Positions 1 through 6,195 of a DNA stretch of 10,737 nt are shown in pieces. This stretch comes from an uncultured Butyricicoccus sp. (GTDB taxonomy: Bacteria; Bacillota; Clostridia; Oscillospirales; Butyricicoccaceae). The stretch is from assembly GCA_947575935.1 (NCBI GenBank), contig CANPPM010000072.1, positions 1 to 10,737 on the forward strand, in the 5' to 3' direction. Within the stretch, counting starts at the first letter, position 1, and every line of letters begins with the position of its first letter. A program made the position numbers and the translations under genes. The notes beneath the pieces are model-generated. The model was not told where the DNA came from. It saw nothing but the letters and a program-made list of their open reading frames with translations, and searched no databases.

Positions 1-992
1 TGTTCCAGTTCGGCGAGCTGGGCAGCGGCGAAAACCAGAGCACTCACGAGTGGAACGAAGGTGCGGTTTCTTTTTCGCGTACGGCGCCCGATCTGGACTT
101 TGTCTGTGAAAAGGATAACCGCTTGTGGGGACTGTATGGTAACCATATCTGCTGCTGCAAGCTGGGAGACGGATTTAACTGGAATGTGTTCCAAGGCCTG
201 GCGACCGACGCGTATGACGTGGGCGTCGGCTCGGATGGAGAGTTTACCGGCATTGCCGGGTTTGCAAGCTATGTCCTGGCATTCAAAGAAGGCTGCGTGC
301 ACAAGGTGTATGGGTCCAAGCCTGCCAATTTTACCATCAATACCGCCTATATTTCGGGGGTGCAGAAGGGCTGCGCGGATACGATCCGGGTGTACAACAA
401 CGTTTTGTACTACCTCAGCCGGGAGGGCGTGATGGCCTACGGCGGCGGCACGCCCGAGCCGGTTGGCGAGCAGCTGAATCGTGGCTATGAAACCGCCTGC
501 GCGGGGCTGTGCGGTGCAAAGTACTACCTCTGCGGGCGAAATGCGTCTGACGCGGAGATTGTGGTGTATGATACCGAAAAGGGGCTTTGGGCGCGGGAGG
601 ATGAGACCGAGGCCGCCGCGTTTTCCAGCGCAGGCGGGACGCTTTTCCTGCTTGATACGGCTGGCGGCCTGTGGGCGTGCGGCACGGAAGATCCCGTCGA
701 GTGGGAGGTCGTTTTTGGGCCCTTTGAGGGGGCAGGCGTGGAGAAGAAGAAAAGCAGCTGGCTCGGGCTGGTACTCGCGGCGGAGGAGGGCGCGCAGATT
801 TCCGTGGAGACCCGCTGCGACGGCGGAAACTGGCGAAAGGCGTGGGATGGCTTCGCGAGGCAGGGCGACGGGACGCTTTGCGTACCCTTCCTGCCGGTAC
901 GTGGGCACGGGTTCAGCATTCGCCTTAAGGGCGCGGGGCAGGTTACGCTGCACGCGATACAGCGCAGATACAAGGAAGGGAGCGCGCGGTAG
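1..992 (+). CDS. Phage tail / beta-propeller-like structural protein (5'-partial)
   Basis: The reading frame is open from base 3 to the TAG at 990-992, so about 329 C-terminal residues of a larger protein are visible and the start lies outside the window. The protein is beta-rich. It carries a DNRLWG motif early, then a stretch of the type 'LAFKEG-VHKVYG' and 'NVLYYLSREGVMAYGG'. This order (Arg-Leu-Trp near a strand, then a Lys/Glu turn, then an N-x-LYYLS-x-G strand) is reminiscent of podoviral tail-tube/stabilisation propeller proteins of the T7 gp12 or P22 gp10 kind. That link is inferred from motif style, not demonstrated. A CCCK cluster follows the first motif. It is followed 102 bp later by a tail fibre gene on the same strand, which supports a virion-structure role. 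'Phage structural protein' is fairly secure; the exact tail component is not. Confidence 0.65.
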   Translation, partial: FQFGELGSGENQSTHEWNEGAVSFSRTAPDLDFVCEKDNRLWGLYGNHICCCKLGDGFNWNVFQGLATDAYDVGVGSDGEFTGIAGFASYVLAFKEGCVHKVYGSKPANFTINTAYISGVQKGCADTIRVYNNVLYYLSREGVMAYGGGTPEPVGEQLNRGYETACAGLCGAKYYLCGRNASDAEIVVYDTEKGLWAREDETEAAAFSSAGGTLFLLDTAGGLWACGTEDPVEWEVVFGPFEGAGVEKKKSSWLGLVLAAEEGAQISVETRCDGGNWRKAWDGFARQGDGTLCVPFLPVRGHGFSIRLKGAGQVTLHAIQRRYKEGSAR

Positions 993-996
993 CATC

Positions 997-1021
997 AAAA
1001 AAGAGCCGGGGTTCCGGCTCT
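997..1021 (-). terminator. Hairpin with minus-strand T-run between two tail genes
   Basis: AGAGCCGG (1002-1009) pairs with CCGGCTCT (1014-1021) around a GGTT loop, giving an 8-bp perfect stem. A six-A run at 997-1002 becomes a T-run on the minus strand, so this reads as an intrinsic terminator for antisense transcription. On the plus strand the stem is followed by TGCAGG with no U-tract, so it would not stop the late phage transcript efficiently. Confidence 0.5.
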
Positions 1022-1094
1022 TGCAGGGATACGCTGATCCGGCTGCGGCGCTGCGGTTGACGACAGCAAGTTTTGGAAAGGACGGTGTACGGAG

Positions 1095-2348
1095 ATGGCG
1101 CATTTTTCGGAGCAGCAGCTGCCCCGGTACCGGGAGGACGACCTGCCGGGGACCCTGAAGAAACTGTACAATTTTTGCCGGGAGCTGCAGGAAATGCTGC
1201 AGTTCGTACTTTGCAACCTGGATGCGGACAATATTGAGGGGTATGAAGAGATTTTCAACCGGCTGTCCGACGCAGACGGAAATCTTTCGATACTCAAGCA
1301 GACGGCCGAAGAGATCCTGCTGCAGGTGCGGCAAAATGATGAGAAAATTGGAGAATTGCGCGTCCGTGCGGATGGTATTACGGCGCGGGTGCAGGATACC
1401 GAAAAGGGGGTTGCCGAGCTCAGGATCACAGCGGACGGCATCTTGCAGCGGGTTGGCGACAACGAAGGCAATATCAGCAGCCTCCAACAGACCGCAAAGG
1501 GGCTAGCCAGCCGGGTTTTCAGCGCGGAGGGCGATATTTCCAGCCTGGAGCAGACTGCGGGCAGCCTGACCTCAAGGATTTCTAACGCCGAGGGTGCGAT
1601 CTCTACGGTGCGGCAGACAGCCAGCGGACTGCAGAGCACGGTTTCCGACCTCAGCGGGAAATACACGGAGATCCGGCAGGACGTCGACCGGATCGACGTG
1701 ACGGGACTGGTTTCATTCCAGGATCTGGAACGCGCGGGGCGGACCGAGATCAATGGGAATAACATCACGACCGGCAGCATTGAGCTGGAATTCCTCAACC
1801 TGACAAACGGATATGGCGGGATCGAGATTGGGCGGGGCTCGACCGGGATTTATGGCACGCGGGGCGCGATGGTATACGGGCCGGATTCGGCCTATTATAT
1901 GATTGTCACGGGTTCGGGCTGCCGCATGACGGCGGTGCAGACGCATTTTTATGTTGCGATTGACGAGGTGCATTCCAGCGTGGCGATTGATGAAGGCTCA
2001 GATGCGCGCATTAAAAACACCATTCTCTATGACGTTGCCGATCGGTACGCGGACTTTTACAAGGCGCTTAGGCCCGCGCGCTTTCATCGGAACGATGGGA
2101 AGAGCGGGCGGTTCCACACCGGGTTTATCGCGCAGCAGCTGCGGGATGCGCTGTTTGCCGCGGGGCTGACGGCGCAGGATCTGGCGGCGCTGGTGCAGCA
2201 GGGGTATACGCCGGACGGGGAGAACGATGGCGCATACTCCATCCGGTATACCGAGCTGGTGGCACTGAATACGGCGATGGTGCAGCGGCTGACGGCGCGT
2301 GTGGAAGCATTGGAAGATGAGGTTTCACAGCTGAGAGGAGGCGTGTAA
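1095..2348 (+). CDS. Phage tail fibre/spike with coiled-coil repeats and C-terminal peptidase S74 chaperone
   Basis: This 417-residue protein is a likely trimeric receptor-binding fibre. Residues 1-66 form a helical N-terminus that probably docks to the tail. Residues 67-192 are six tandem 21-residue (three-heptad) repeats of a coiled coil. Residues ~193-300 are Gly/Asn-rich and beta-like (NGNNITTGSIELEFLNL, then GYGGIEIGRGS). The C-terminus is an intramolecular chaperone of the peptidase S74 family. Ser302 and Lys307 sit in SDARIK, matching the Ser/Lys dyad spacing of this family, followed by GFIAQQL and YSIRYTELVALNTAMVQRL and a terminal coiled coil. Self-cleavage would be expected just before Ser302, releasing about 116 residues after trimer folding (family knowledge). 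AAAGGA at 1077-1082 is a distant ribosome site for the ATG. The next gene starts immediately after its stop codon. Confidence 0.9.
   Translation: MAHFSEQQLPRYREDDLPGTLKKLYNFCRELQEMLQFVLCNLDADNIEGYEEIFNRLSDADGNLSILKQTAEEILLQVRQNDEKIGELRVRADGITARVQDTEKGVAELRITADGILQRVGDNEGNISSLQQTAKGLASRVFSAEGDISSLEQTAGSLTSRISNAEGAISTVRQTASGLQSTVSDLSGKYTEIRQDVDRIDVTGLVSFQDLERAGRTEINGNNITTGSIELEFLNLTNGYGGIEIGRGSTGIYGTRGAMVYGPDSAYYMIVTGSGCRMTAVQTHFYVAIDEVHSSVAIDEGSDARIKNTILYDVADRYADFYKALRPARFHRNDGKSGRFHTGFIAQQLRDALFAAGLTAQDLAALVQQGYTPDGENDGAYSIRYTELVALNTAMVQRLTARVEALEDEVSQLRGGV
1293..1670 (+). repeat. Six tandem 63-bp / 21-residue coiled-coil repeats in the tail fibre
   Basis: Residues 67-192 split cleanly into six 21-residue units with no insertions: LKQTAEEI.., LRVRADGI.., LRITADGI.., LQQTAKGL.., LEQTAGSL.., VRQTASGL... 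The rough consensus is L-x-Q-T-A-x-G-L-x-x-R-V-x-x-x-E-G-x-I-S-x. Each unit is three heptads, so hydrophobic positions stay in register. The DNA has diverged between units, so the repeats are old or under recoding pressure. Confidence 0.9.
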
Positions 2349-3707
2349 ATGGCGTTCAAAAATTTAGAGGAGTTGGCAAAGGGGATTGTTTCTTCCGGAC
2401 AGAACTGGTCGGACGCGGACAAGGCGTTGGCGCAGAAGGATATCCGCTATGGAAACAGTATCTATACGCTGAAAAACGATTGGAGAAACGCCATGCAGAA
2501 GGGCGACCGGACCGCCGCGCAGGAGATTCACGACCGCGCCGAGGATTTCCGCAAGCGCTACGGCGGCTATTCGGGCGGCGCGGACGGGTCGCAGTATCTG
2601 AGGGATAGTACATATTTTACCTATGAGGATCCATACGAGGAGACCTTACGCTCTCTGACGGATGCAGTGCTGCAGTATGAACGGTTCACCAGCCCTTATC
2701 AGCAGCAGATGGAGCAAGTGCTAGAGCAGTATTTGGGGCGCGAGCCATTTTCCTATACGGCGGAAAGGGATCCGGTTTGGCAGCAATACCAAAAAATGTA
2801 TTTGCGTGAGGGGCAGCGGGCGCGGGAGGATACGCTTGGGAACTATGCCGCCGCCACCGGCGGGCAGGCCAGCACGGCGGCCGTCAACGCGGCCAGCCAG
2901 GCGCAGGACTATTATAATGCGCAGATGTCAGATGTGATTCCCGCGCTTTATGGGCAGGCATATGACCGATGGCGGAATGAAGGCGAGCAGTATGCCGGAC
3001 AGCTGGATATGCTGCGCGGTATGTCCAGCGACGCGCTGCAGGCATGGGACGCCAACCGCAGCCTGCTTACAGAGCAGTTGTCTGGGGTACAGCGGCAGAG
3101 CGATGTACAGTATGGCCGCGCGTATCAAAAATGGTCTCGTGATTACGAAATCGAGCGGGACCGGCTGGATGACAGCCGTTATATGGAAGAGACTGCTTAT
3201 GACCGTGCGCAAAAGACGCAGCAGCAGGCATTGTCCCAGGCGTTGGAGTGGCTTAAAATGGGGGTTGCGCCGGAAGATGCGGTCATAAGTGCCGCGGGGC
3301 TTTCGGCGCAGGCGGTAAAAAGCTATCTGGGCGCGATGGAAGCGAAGCTGGCGCCGAAAAGCGCCGGCCGGGCTGCGATCCGTGCATCTGGCAATGGAAG
3401 CTCCTCCGGGAAAGTGGAGGAACAGAGCCGCGCAACACCGGATGATGCGGGACTGTTTCGGGATGCATACCAAAGCGGACATCCTGAAAACTACATTGCG
3501 TCCCATTATAAACAATATGGTTTTTCAAAAAGTACGGGGCTGAGCAAAGAATATAGGGCCCTGTACCCTGCGGAATTTACCGAACTGTTGGAGGAGACGA
3601 GGCGGATCGTAGATGCCTCTGAATACAGCCCGAGCGCGGCGCGCGCCCATCTGCGCGCGAAGGGGATCAATGAAAAGACAATTACGCAGTTGATGGAACT
3701 CCTTTAG
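2349..3707 (+). CDS. Phage virion-associated helical protein of unknown function
   Basis: The 452-residue protein starts one base after the fibre stop codon, with AGGAGG at 2336-2341 inside the fibre gene and a 7-nt spacer, so the two are translationally coupled. It is strongly helical and rich in Gln, Ala, Tyr and Arg. Residues ~132-225 hold a core seen, as far as I recall, in other clostridial prophage proteins: F-x-Y, DPVWQQYQKMYLREGQRA, DTLG, AAATGG with a small-residue stretch, then DVIPALYGQAYDRW. Residues ~340-365 are a Ser/Gly-rich linker, and 366-452 form a separate helical C-terminal domain ending ARAHLRAKGINEKTITQLMELL. There are no membrane segments and no enzyme motifs. Candidate roles are an internal ejection protein, a tail-associated factor or an assembly factor. 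None is proven, and I do not assign a function. Confidence 0.75.
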   Translation: MAFKNLEELAKGIVSSGQNWSDADKALAQKDIRYGNSIYTLKNDWRNAMQKGDRTAAQEIHDRAEDFRKRYGGYSGGADGSQYLRDSTYFTYEDPYEETLRSLTDAVLQYERFTSPYQQQMEQVLEQYLGREPFSYTAERDPVWQQYQKMYLREGQRAREDTLGNYAAATGGQASTAAVNAASQAQDYYNAQMSDVIPALYGQAYDRWRNEGEQYAGQLDMLRGMSSDALQAWDANRSLLTEQLSGVQRQSDVQYGRAYQKWSRDYEIERDRLDDSRYMEETAYDRAQKTQQQALSQALEWLKMGVAPEDAVISAAGLSAQAVKSYLGAMEAKLAPKSAGRAAIRASGNGSSSGKVEEQSRATPDDAGLFRDAYQSGHPENYIASHYKQYGFSKSTGLSKEYRALYPAEFTELLEETRRIVDASEYSPSAARAHLRAKGINEKTITQLMELL

Positions 3708-3767
3708 GCGCCGTTTGAAAAATGGAAATATGCACAATGGCGAGGAATTTTTTTCGCCAGACAAACA

Positions 3768-3809
3768 CAATTTTTCGCAGGAATACTGGATGTATTTCAA
3801 GAAAAATTG
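3768..3809. repeat. Two-tier inverted repeat (9-bp outer, 5-bp inner arms)
   Basis: The outer arms are CAATTTTTC (3768-3776) and GAAAAATTG (3801-3809), a perfect match. Inside them, AATAC (3782-3786) and GTATT (3792-3796) form a second perfect pair around TGGAT. The outer arms are AT-rich and there is no following T-run on either strand, so this is not a standard terminator. Confidence 0.6.
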
Positions 3810-3834
3810 GGGAAGTACGGCGGAAAAAGGACCG

Positions 3835-3876
3835 TTGTTTGGGCGTATTGACATTTTTCAAACAAGCCCTAAACAA
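3835..3876. repeat. Inverted repeat with 10-bp arms and one bulge
   Basis: TTGTTTGGGC (3835-3844) is complementary to GCCC-T-AAACAA (3866-3876) with a single bulged T, enclosing a 21-nt loop. It lies 25 bp after the 3768-3809 inverted repeat, so the two look like consecutive elements. Confidence 0.5.
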
Positions 3877-4041
3877 GTCTGCATGTATGGCCGGAAAGGC
3901 CGTATTCCAGGTTGGCCTGCTGCCGTGCAGCGTGAGGCTGAGCGAGTTCGTCCCCTTGATTCGAAGGGTCTATTTTTCAGGAATTTCTTTGGAAGGGCCT
4001 GTATAGGGCGGGACACCAAAATTTAGCGTCCCCTTGGTTTT

Positions 4042-4070
4042 ACATATTTCCCGTCCCGCTGTAAATACTA
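4042..4070 (+). promoter_or_regulatory. Candidate sigma-G promoter of spoVT
   Basis: ACATA (4042-4046) and AATACTA (4064-4070) are separated by 17 bp. Against the Bacillus sigma-G consensus GHATR - 17/18 - CATWHTA each box has one mismatch. spoVT is sigma-G dependent in Bacillus subtilis, which makes the match credible. The ribosome site GGGAGG (4099-4104) follows, 10 nt before the ATG. The right arm GTCCCGC (4053-4059) of an inverted repeat with GCGGGAC (4008-4014) lies in the spacer. Confidence 0.5.
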
Positions 4071-4114
4071 CCACTATCGCAAATGAAACACCGAGATTGG
4101 GAGGTTAATCAGAT

Positions 4115-4654
4115 ATGAAAGCAACTGGCATCGTCAGAAGAATTGACGACCTTGGCCGCGTTGTCATCCCCAAGGAGATCCGCCGAACCATGCGTATTCG
4201 CGAGGGCGACCCCTTGGAAATTTATACGGATCGGGACGGCGAGGTTATTTTCAAAAAGTACTCTCCGATGGGAGAACTTGGGGCCTTTGTCGGCGAGCTT
4301 GCCGAGGCGCTCAGCCGGACGGCCGGATTGAGTGTCGCAATCTGTGACCGGGATGCGGTGATTGCTGCGGCCGGCGGCGCGAAAAAGGATGTTTTTGAAA
4401 AGTCCATTTCGTCTGACCTGGAAAACTTGATGGAGCAGCGTCATATTTATGAGCATGACGGATCGGATATTGGAATCAGTGTTTCCGGGAATGATCAATA
4501 TCATGTGTTGGTAGCGGCGCCGATTATTTCCGAAGGGGATGTTACAGGATGCGTTACGTTTCTTTCAGACAGTGAGGATGCGCGGCCGACGGAGGTAGAG
4601 TCCAAACTCAGCCAGACAGCTGCAAGCTTCTTGGCAAAGCATGTGACGATGTAG
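4115..4654 (+). CDS. spoVT: Stage V sporulation protein T, forespore transcription regulator
   Basis: The 179-residue protein matches SpoVT in length (about 178 in B. subtilis) and layout. Residues 1-51 are the AbrB/SpoVT swapped-hairpin DNA-binding domain with the hallmark GIVRRIDDLGRVVIPKEIRR and REGDPLEIY. Residues ~55-179 are the GAF-like regulatory domain (LSVAICDRDAVIAAAGG, IISEGDVTGCVTFLS). In spore formers SpoVT acts in the forespore as a dimer or tetramer, tuning sigma-G genes and spore germination properties (family knowledge). It begins at ATG with GGGAGG 10 nt upstream, is transcribed alone, and is closed by its own terminator at 4736-4773. The ending TAG-TAG gives tandem stops. 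Identification is secure. Confidence 0.95.
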   Translation: MKATGIVRRIDDLGRVVIPKEIRRTMRIREGDPLEIYTDRDGEVIFKKYSPMGELGAFVGELAEALSRTAGLSVAICDRDAVIAAAGGAKKDVFEKSISSDLENLMEQRHIYEHDGSDIGISVSGNDQYHVLVAAPIISEGDVTGCVTFLSDSEDARPTEVESKLSQTAASFLAKHVTM

Positions 4655-4668
4655 TAGGAGAAATGTAC

Positions 4669-4719
4669 AAAAAATGCCTCGGCCCCCCTTCGCCTGGACA
4701 CAGGCGGAGGGGGGCCGAG
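4669..4719 (-). terminator. Strong intrinsic terminator for the kptA transcript
   Basis: CTCGGCCCCCCTTCGCCTG (4678-4696) pairs with 4701-4719 over 19 positions with only one G-U wobble, around the loop GACA. Six A at 4669-4674 give a T-run directly after the stem on the minus strand, so it stops transcription leaving kptA. It has no T-run on the plus strand. Confidence 0.88.
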
Positions 4720-4735
4720 ACGTCGTGTGACGCAG

Positions 4736-4773
4736 CGGCATAGCCTCTTTTCTGGCAATGCCGGTTTTTATTT
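4736..4773 (+). terminator. Intrinsic terminator of spoVT overlapping the kptA stop
   Basis: CGGCAT (4736-4741) pairs with ATGCCG (4758-4763). After an A-A mismatch the stem continues as GCC/GGC around TCTTTTCT. It is followed by G-TTTTT-A-TTT at 4764-4773 on the plus strand. The T-run overlaps the kptA stop codon (4768-4770). Confidence 0.8.
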
Positions 4774-5313
4774 CTTTTGCATAATCTCTAGATAATGAGA
4801 AGGCGCCCGCTTGGTCTGCCAAATGCCGTTTACCGAACGGAAGAAGGGAAAACCGTGCGCGGCCATTTCACCGGAACGTACCCGAAAGATCATTGGGCTG
4901 CCGTGCCGGCTGCCTACCTTGGCTGCGGTCTCAGGATCTGCGGAAAGGTGCACATACAGCCGGGCGCCCGGCTTTAACCCCTCCTTTTGGATCTGTGCGG
5001 AAAACCGCTGCGCCGTGCCATGCCATAGAAATGCAGGCGGTTCCAGCCGTTCCAACTCGACGTCAACGGGGATGGAATGCCCCTGATTGGCACGGATTTT
5101 TGTCCTGTCACTGTTAAACGAATACCGCTGCTTTCCATCGGTGCGCACGATCTCCTCCAGCATACGCCGGTCAATCGGTCGTGTACGCCGGATGCCTTCC
5201 ATCAGCTGTTCCACATCCGCCCAGCCGTGCTCGTCCAGCGTAATCCCCGCAAGCTCGGGCCTATGCCGAAGCAAAAGGCTGAGATAGCGGCCCATTTGAT
5301 TCAAATCTTGCAT
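4768..5313 (-). CDS. kptA: RNA 2'-phosphotransferase (Tpt1/KptA family)
   Basis: The 181-residue protein is full length for the family. Tpt1/KptA enzymes use NAD+ to remove an internal RNA 2'-phosphate, by ADP-ribosylating it and then releasing ADP-ribose 1'',2''-cyclic phosphate. The Arg-His-Arg-Arg catalytic set appears intact: Arg16-His17 in LLLRHRPE, Arg63 in KQRYSF, and Arg118 in ARLYVHLS. The other signatures are also present: DEHGWADVEQL, R74-A-N-QGHS, and LWHGT (96-100) of the NAD-binding half. Yeast uses the enzyme in tRNA splicing, but the bacterial substrate is unknown. It starts at ATG 5313 with a GGAA/AGGG-type site about 6-10 nt upstream, and lies 60 nt downstream of the kinase-like gene with no terminator between, so they are probably cotranscribed. 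Identification is secure; the biological role is not. Confidence 0.93.
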   Translation of the reverse strand: MQDLNQMGRYLSLLLRHRPELAGITLDEHGWADVEQLMEGIRRTRPIDRRMLEEIVRTDGKQRYSFNSDRTKIRANQGHSIPVDVELERLEPPAFLWHGTAQRFSAQIQKEGLKPGARLYVHLSADPETAAKVGSRHGSPMIFRVRSGEMAAHGFPFFRSVNGIWQTKRAPSHYLEIMQKK

Positions 5314-5373
5314 CCTGTTCCCTTTCTTTCCGGATGCGCGGCCCTATCGTTTTGCATCGGCCCGCCATCCATT

Positions 5374-6015
5374 TTAAACCGGATCCGGGAAGGGATCGCA
5401 ATCCCCGCGCTGTGCAATATAGGCCAGGATCGCCCGGGCCGTACCGTCAAACCCCAGTTTGGAGCTGTCAAGCGAAAGGTCATAATTACGCGCGTCGTTC
5501 CAGTTCTTTCCGGTGCAGTATTTGTAATATTTTGCACGGTAGTCGTCCGTTTTTTCGATCAGGCGGAGCACGTCACGTTCGGGCAGGCTGTTCACCTTCA
5601 TCGCCTCACGAAGGCAGAAGTCGGGCTTTGCGTGTACAAATACGCTCACTACGCCTGGTTTTCCGCTCAGCACATGGTCGGCGCAGCGCCCGACAATGAT
5701 ACAGGGACCGCGATCAGAAAGTTCTCGGATGATCTTGGCCTGCAGCGCAAAGAGATTATCATCTTTGGTAAAACCTGCGCTCTCCGGGCTTTGAATATGA
5801 TAATGGTCGATCCCGCGCGGTTTCAGCAATCCGCGTAGCGGTGATTTCAGCTTTTCATCTGTGAACAGCCGTGCATTGATCCCGCTTTCTTCCGATGCCA
5901 TTGTGATGATTTCACGGTCATAATAAGGGATATGCAGCTGCTCGGCTAGCTGTTTACCAACGGTACGTCCTCCGCTTCCATATTGCCGGGCAATTGTGAT
6001 AATCGTAGTTGCCAT
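5374..6015 (-). CDS. Cytidylate kinase-like family P-loop protein
   Basis: The 213-residue protein begins MATTIITIARQYGSGGRTVGK. Its phosphate-binding loop is GSGGRTVGK (13-21), followed by L-A-E-Q-L and YYDREIITMA (about 31-40). This is the pattern of the 'cytidylate kinase-like' family (Cytidylate_kin2), not of housekeeping Cmk, whose loop reads GPAGSGKS. CIIVGRCADHVL (about 105-116) and the Arg/Lys-rich segment REAMKVNSLPERDVLRLIEKTDDYRAKYY fit the lid and substrate region of this fold. The substrate is not established for this family. AAGGAGGG lies 8 nt before the ATG. It has its own promoter at 6144-6173 and a ~120-nt leader, and it reads on into kptA. Confidence 0.85.
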   Translation of the reverse strand: MATTIITIARQYGSGGRTVGKQLAEQLHIPYYDREIITMASEESGINARLFTDEKLKSPLRGLLKPRGIDHYHIQSPESAGFTKDDNLFALQAKIIRELSDRGPCIIVGRCADHVLSGKPGVVSVFVHAKPDFCLREAMKVNSLPERDVLRLIEKTDDYRAKYYKYCTGKNWNDARNYDLSLDSSKLGFDGTARAILAYIAQRGDCDPFPDPV

Positions 6016-6105
6016 GCGATTGACCCTCCTTTTTTCTCAGACGTCCTGACGTGTTCGCCTTGCCCTTCCGCCGGAATGTCTTCAGATCCTGGCAGGGCCT
6101 GTACA

Positions 6106-6163
6106 GACGGCGCTTCTGACGCATATTGTGCCCGTCTGCGGACATTATACCACAAGCGCCGTC
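6106..6163. repeat. 10-bp inverted repeat spanning the kinase-like gene promoter
   Basis: GACGGCGCTT (6106-6115) and AAGCGCCGTC (6154-6163) are perfect inverted copies. One arm lies between the -35 and -10 boxes of the minus-strand promoter and the other about 25-35 bp into the transcript. A second pair, CAGACGG (6104-6110) with CCGTCTG (6132-6138), would form a hairpin at the RNA 5' end and shares the first arm. The placement suggests an operator or a competing RNA structure. Confidence 0.55.
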
Positions 6164-6173
6164 CATCGTGCAA
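6144..6173 (-). promoter_or_regulatory. Sigma-A promoter with extended -10 for the kinase-like gene and kptA
   Basis: On the minus strand TATAAT (6144-6149) is a perfect -10 preceded by TGG, giving the extended TGnTATAAT form. A weak -35, TTGCAC (6168-6173), lies 18 bp upstream. It sits about 130 bp before the gene start at 6015 and 20-50 bp after the ABC-F stop codon. Confidence 0.7.
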
Positions 6174-6195
6174 GAGCCTTTTCCACATCCTTCCG

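Larger units (their letters stand above)
3708..4114. other. Inverted-repeat-rich spacer between phage genes and spoVT
   Basis: No convincing gene is present; the open frames here lack ribosome sites and protein-like composition. The stretch holds a series of hairpins. TGGCGA pairs with TCGCCA (3738-3759). CAATTTTTC pairs with GAAAAATTG (3768-3809). TTGTTTGGGC pairs with GCCC-T-AAACAA (3835-3876). GGCC pairs with GGCC (3889-3901), competing with AGGCC/GGCCT. CCCTT pairs with AAGGG, followed by TCTATTTTT (3953-3977), which could be a weak plus-strand terminator for the phage operon. The spoVT promoter region occupies the last ~75 bp. It may be the prophage-host junction, but no attachment-site pair can be tested inside one window. 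Confidence 0.6.

Noticed and set aside
1293..1670. Regular 63-bp periodicity considered as a CRISPR or satellite array
   Set aside because: The units are contiguous in-frame coiled-coil codons with no spacers, so they are protein repeats.
995..1798. 267-codon minus-strand open frame opposite the tail fibre
   Set aside because: Ser/Arg-rich product created by the reverse of the coiled-coil repeats; the fibre on the plus strand has S74 motifs and explains the region.
3715..4026. 103- and 94-codon plus-strand frames after the phage operon
   Set aside because: No ribosome sites, no recognisable domains, and they cross several inverted repeats and the region near the spoVT promoter.
5379..5388. 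Palindrome CCGGATCCGG near the end of the kinase-like gene
   Set aside because: It lies in coding sequence at the gene's last codons, has no associated box or T-run, and ten-base palindromes of this composition are expected by chance.
5077..5838. 253-codon plus-strand open frame
   Set aside because: It lies opposite kptA and the kinase-like gene, both of which have clear family motifs, and it has no ribosome site; it is a shadow.
5954..6166. Very basic 56-70 codon minus-strand frame overlapping the kinase-like gene start
   Set aside because: No ribosome site at its candidate ATG codons, and it runs out of frame into the well-supported downstream gene.
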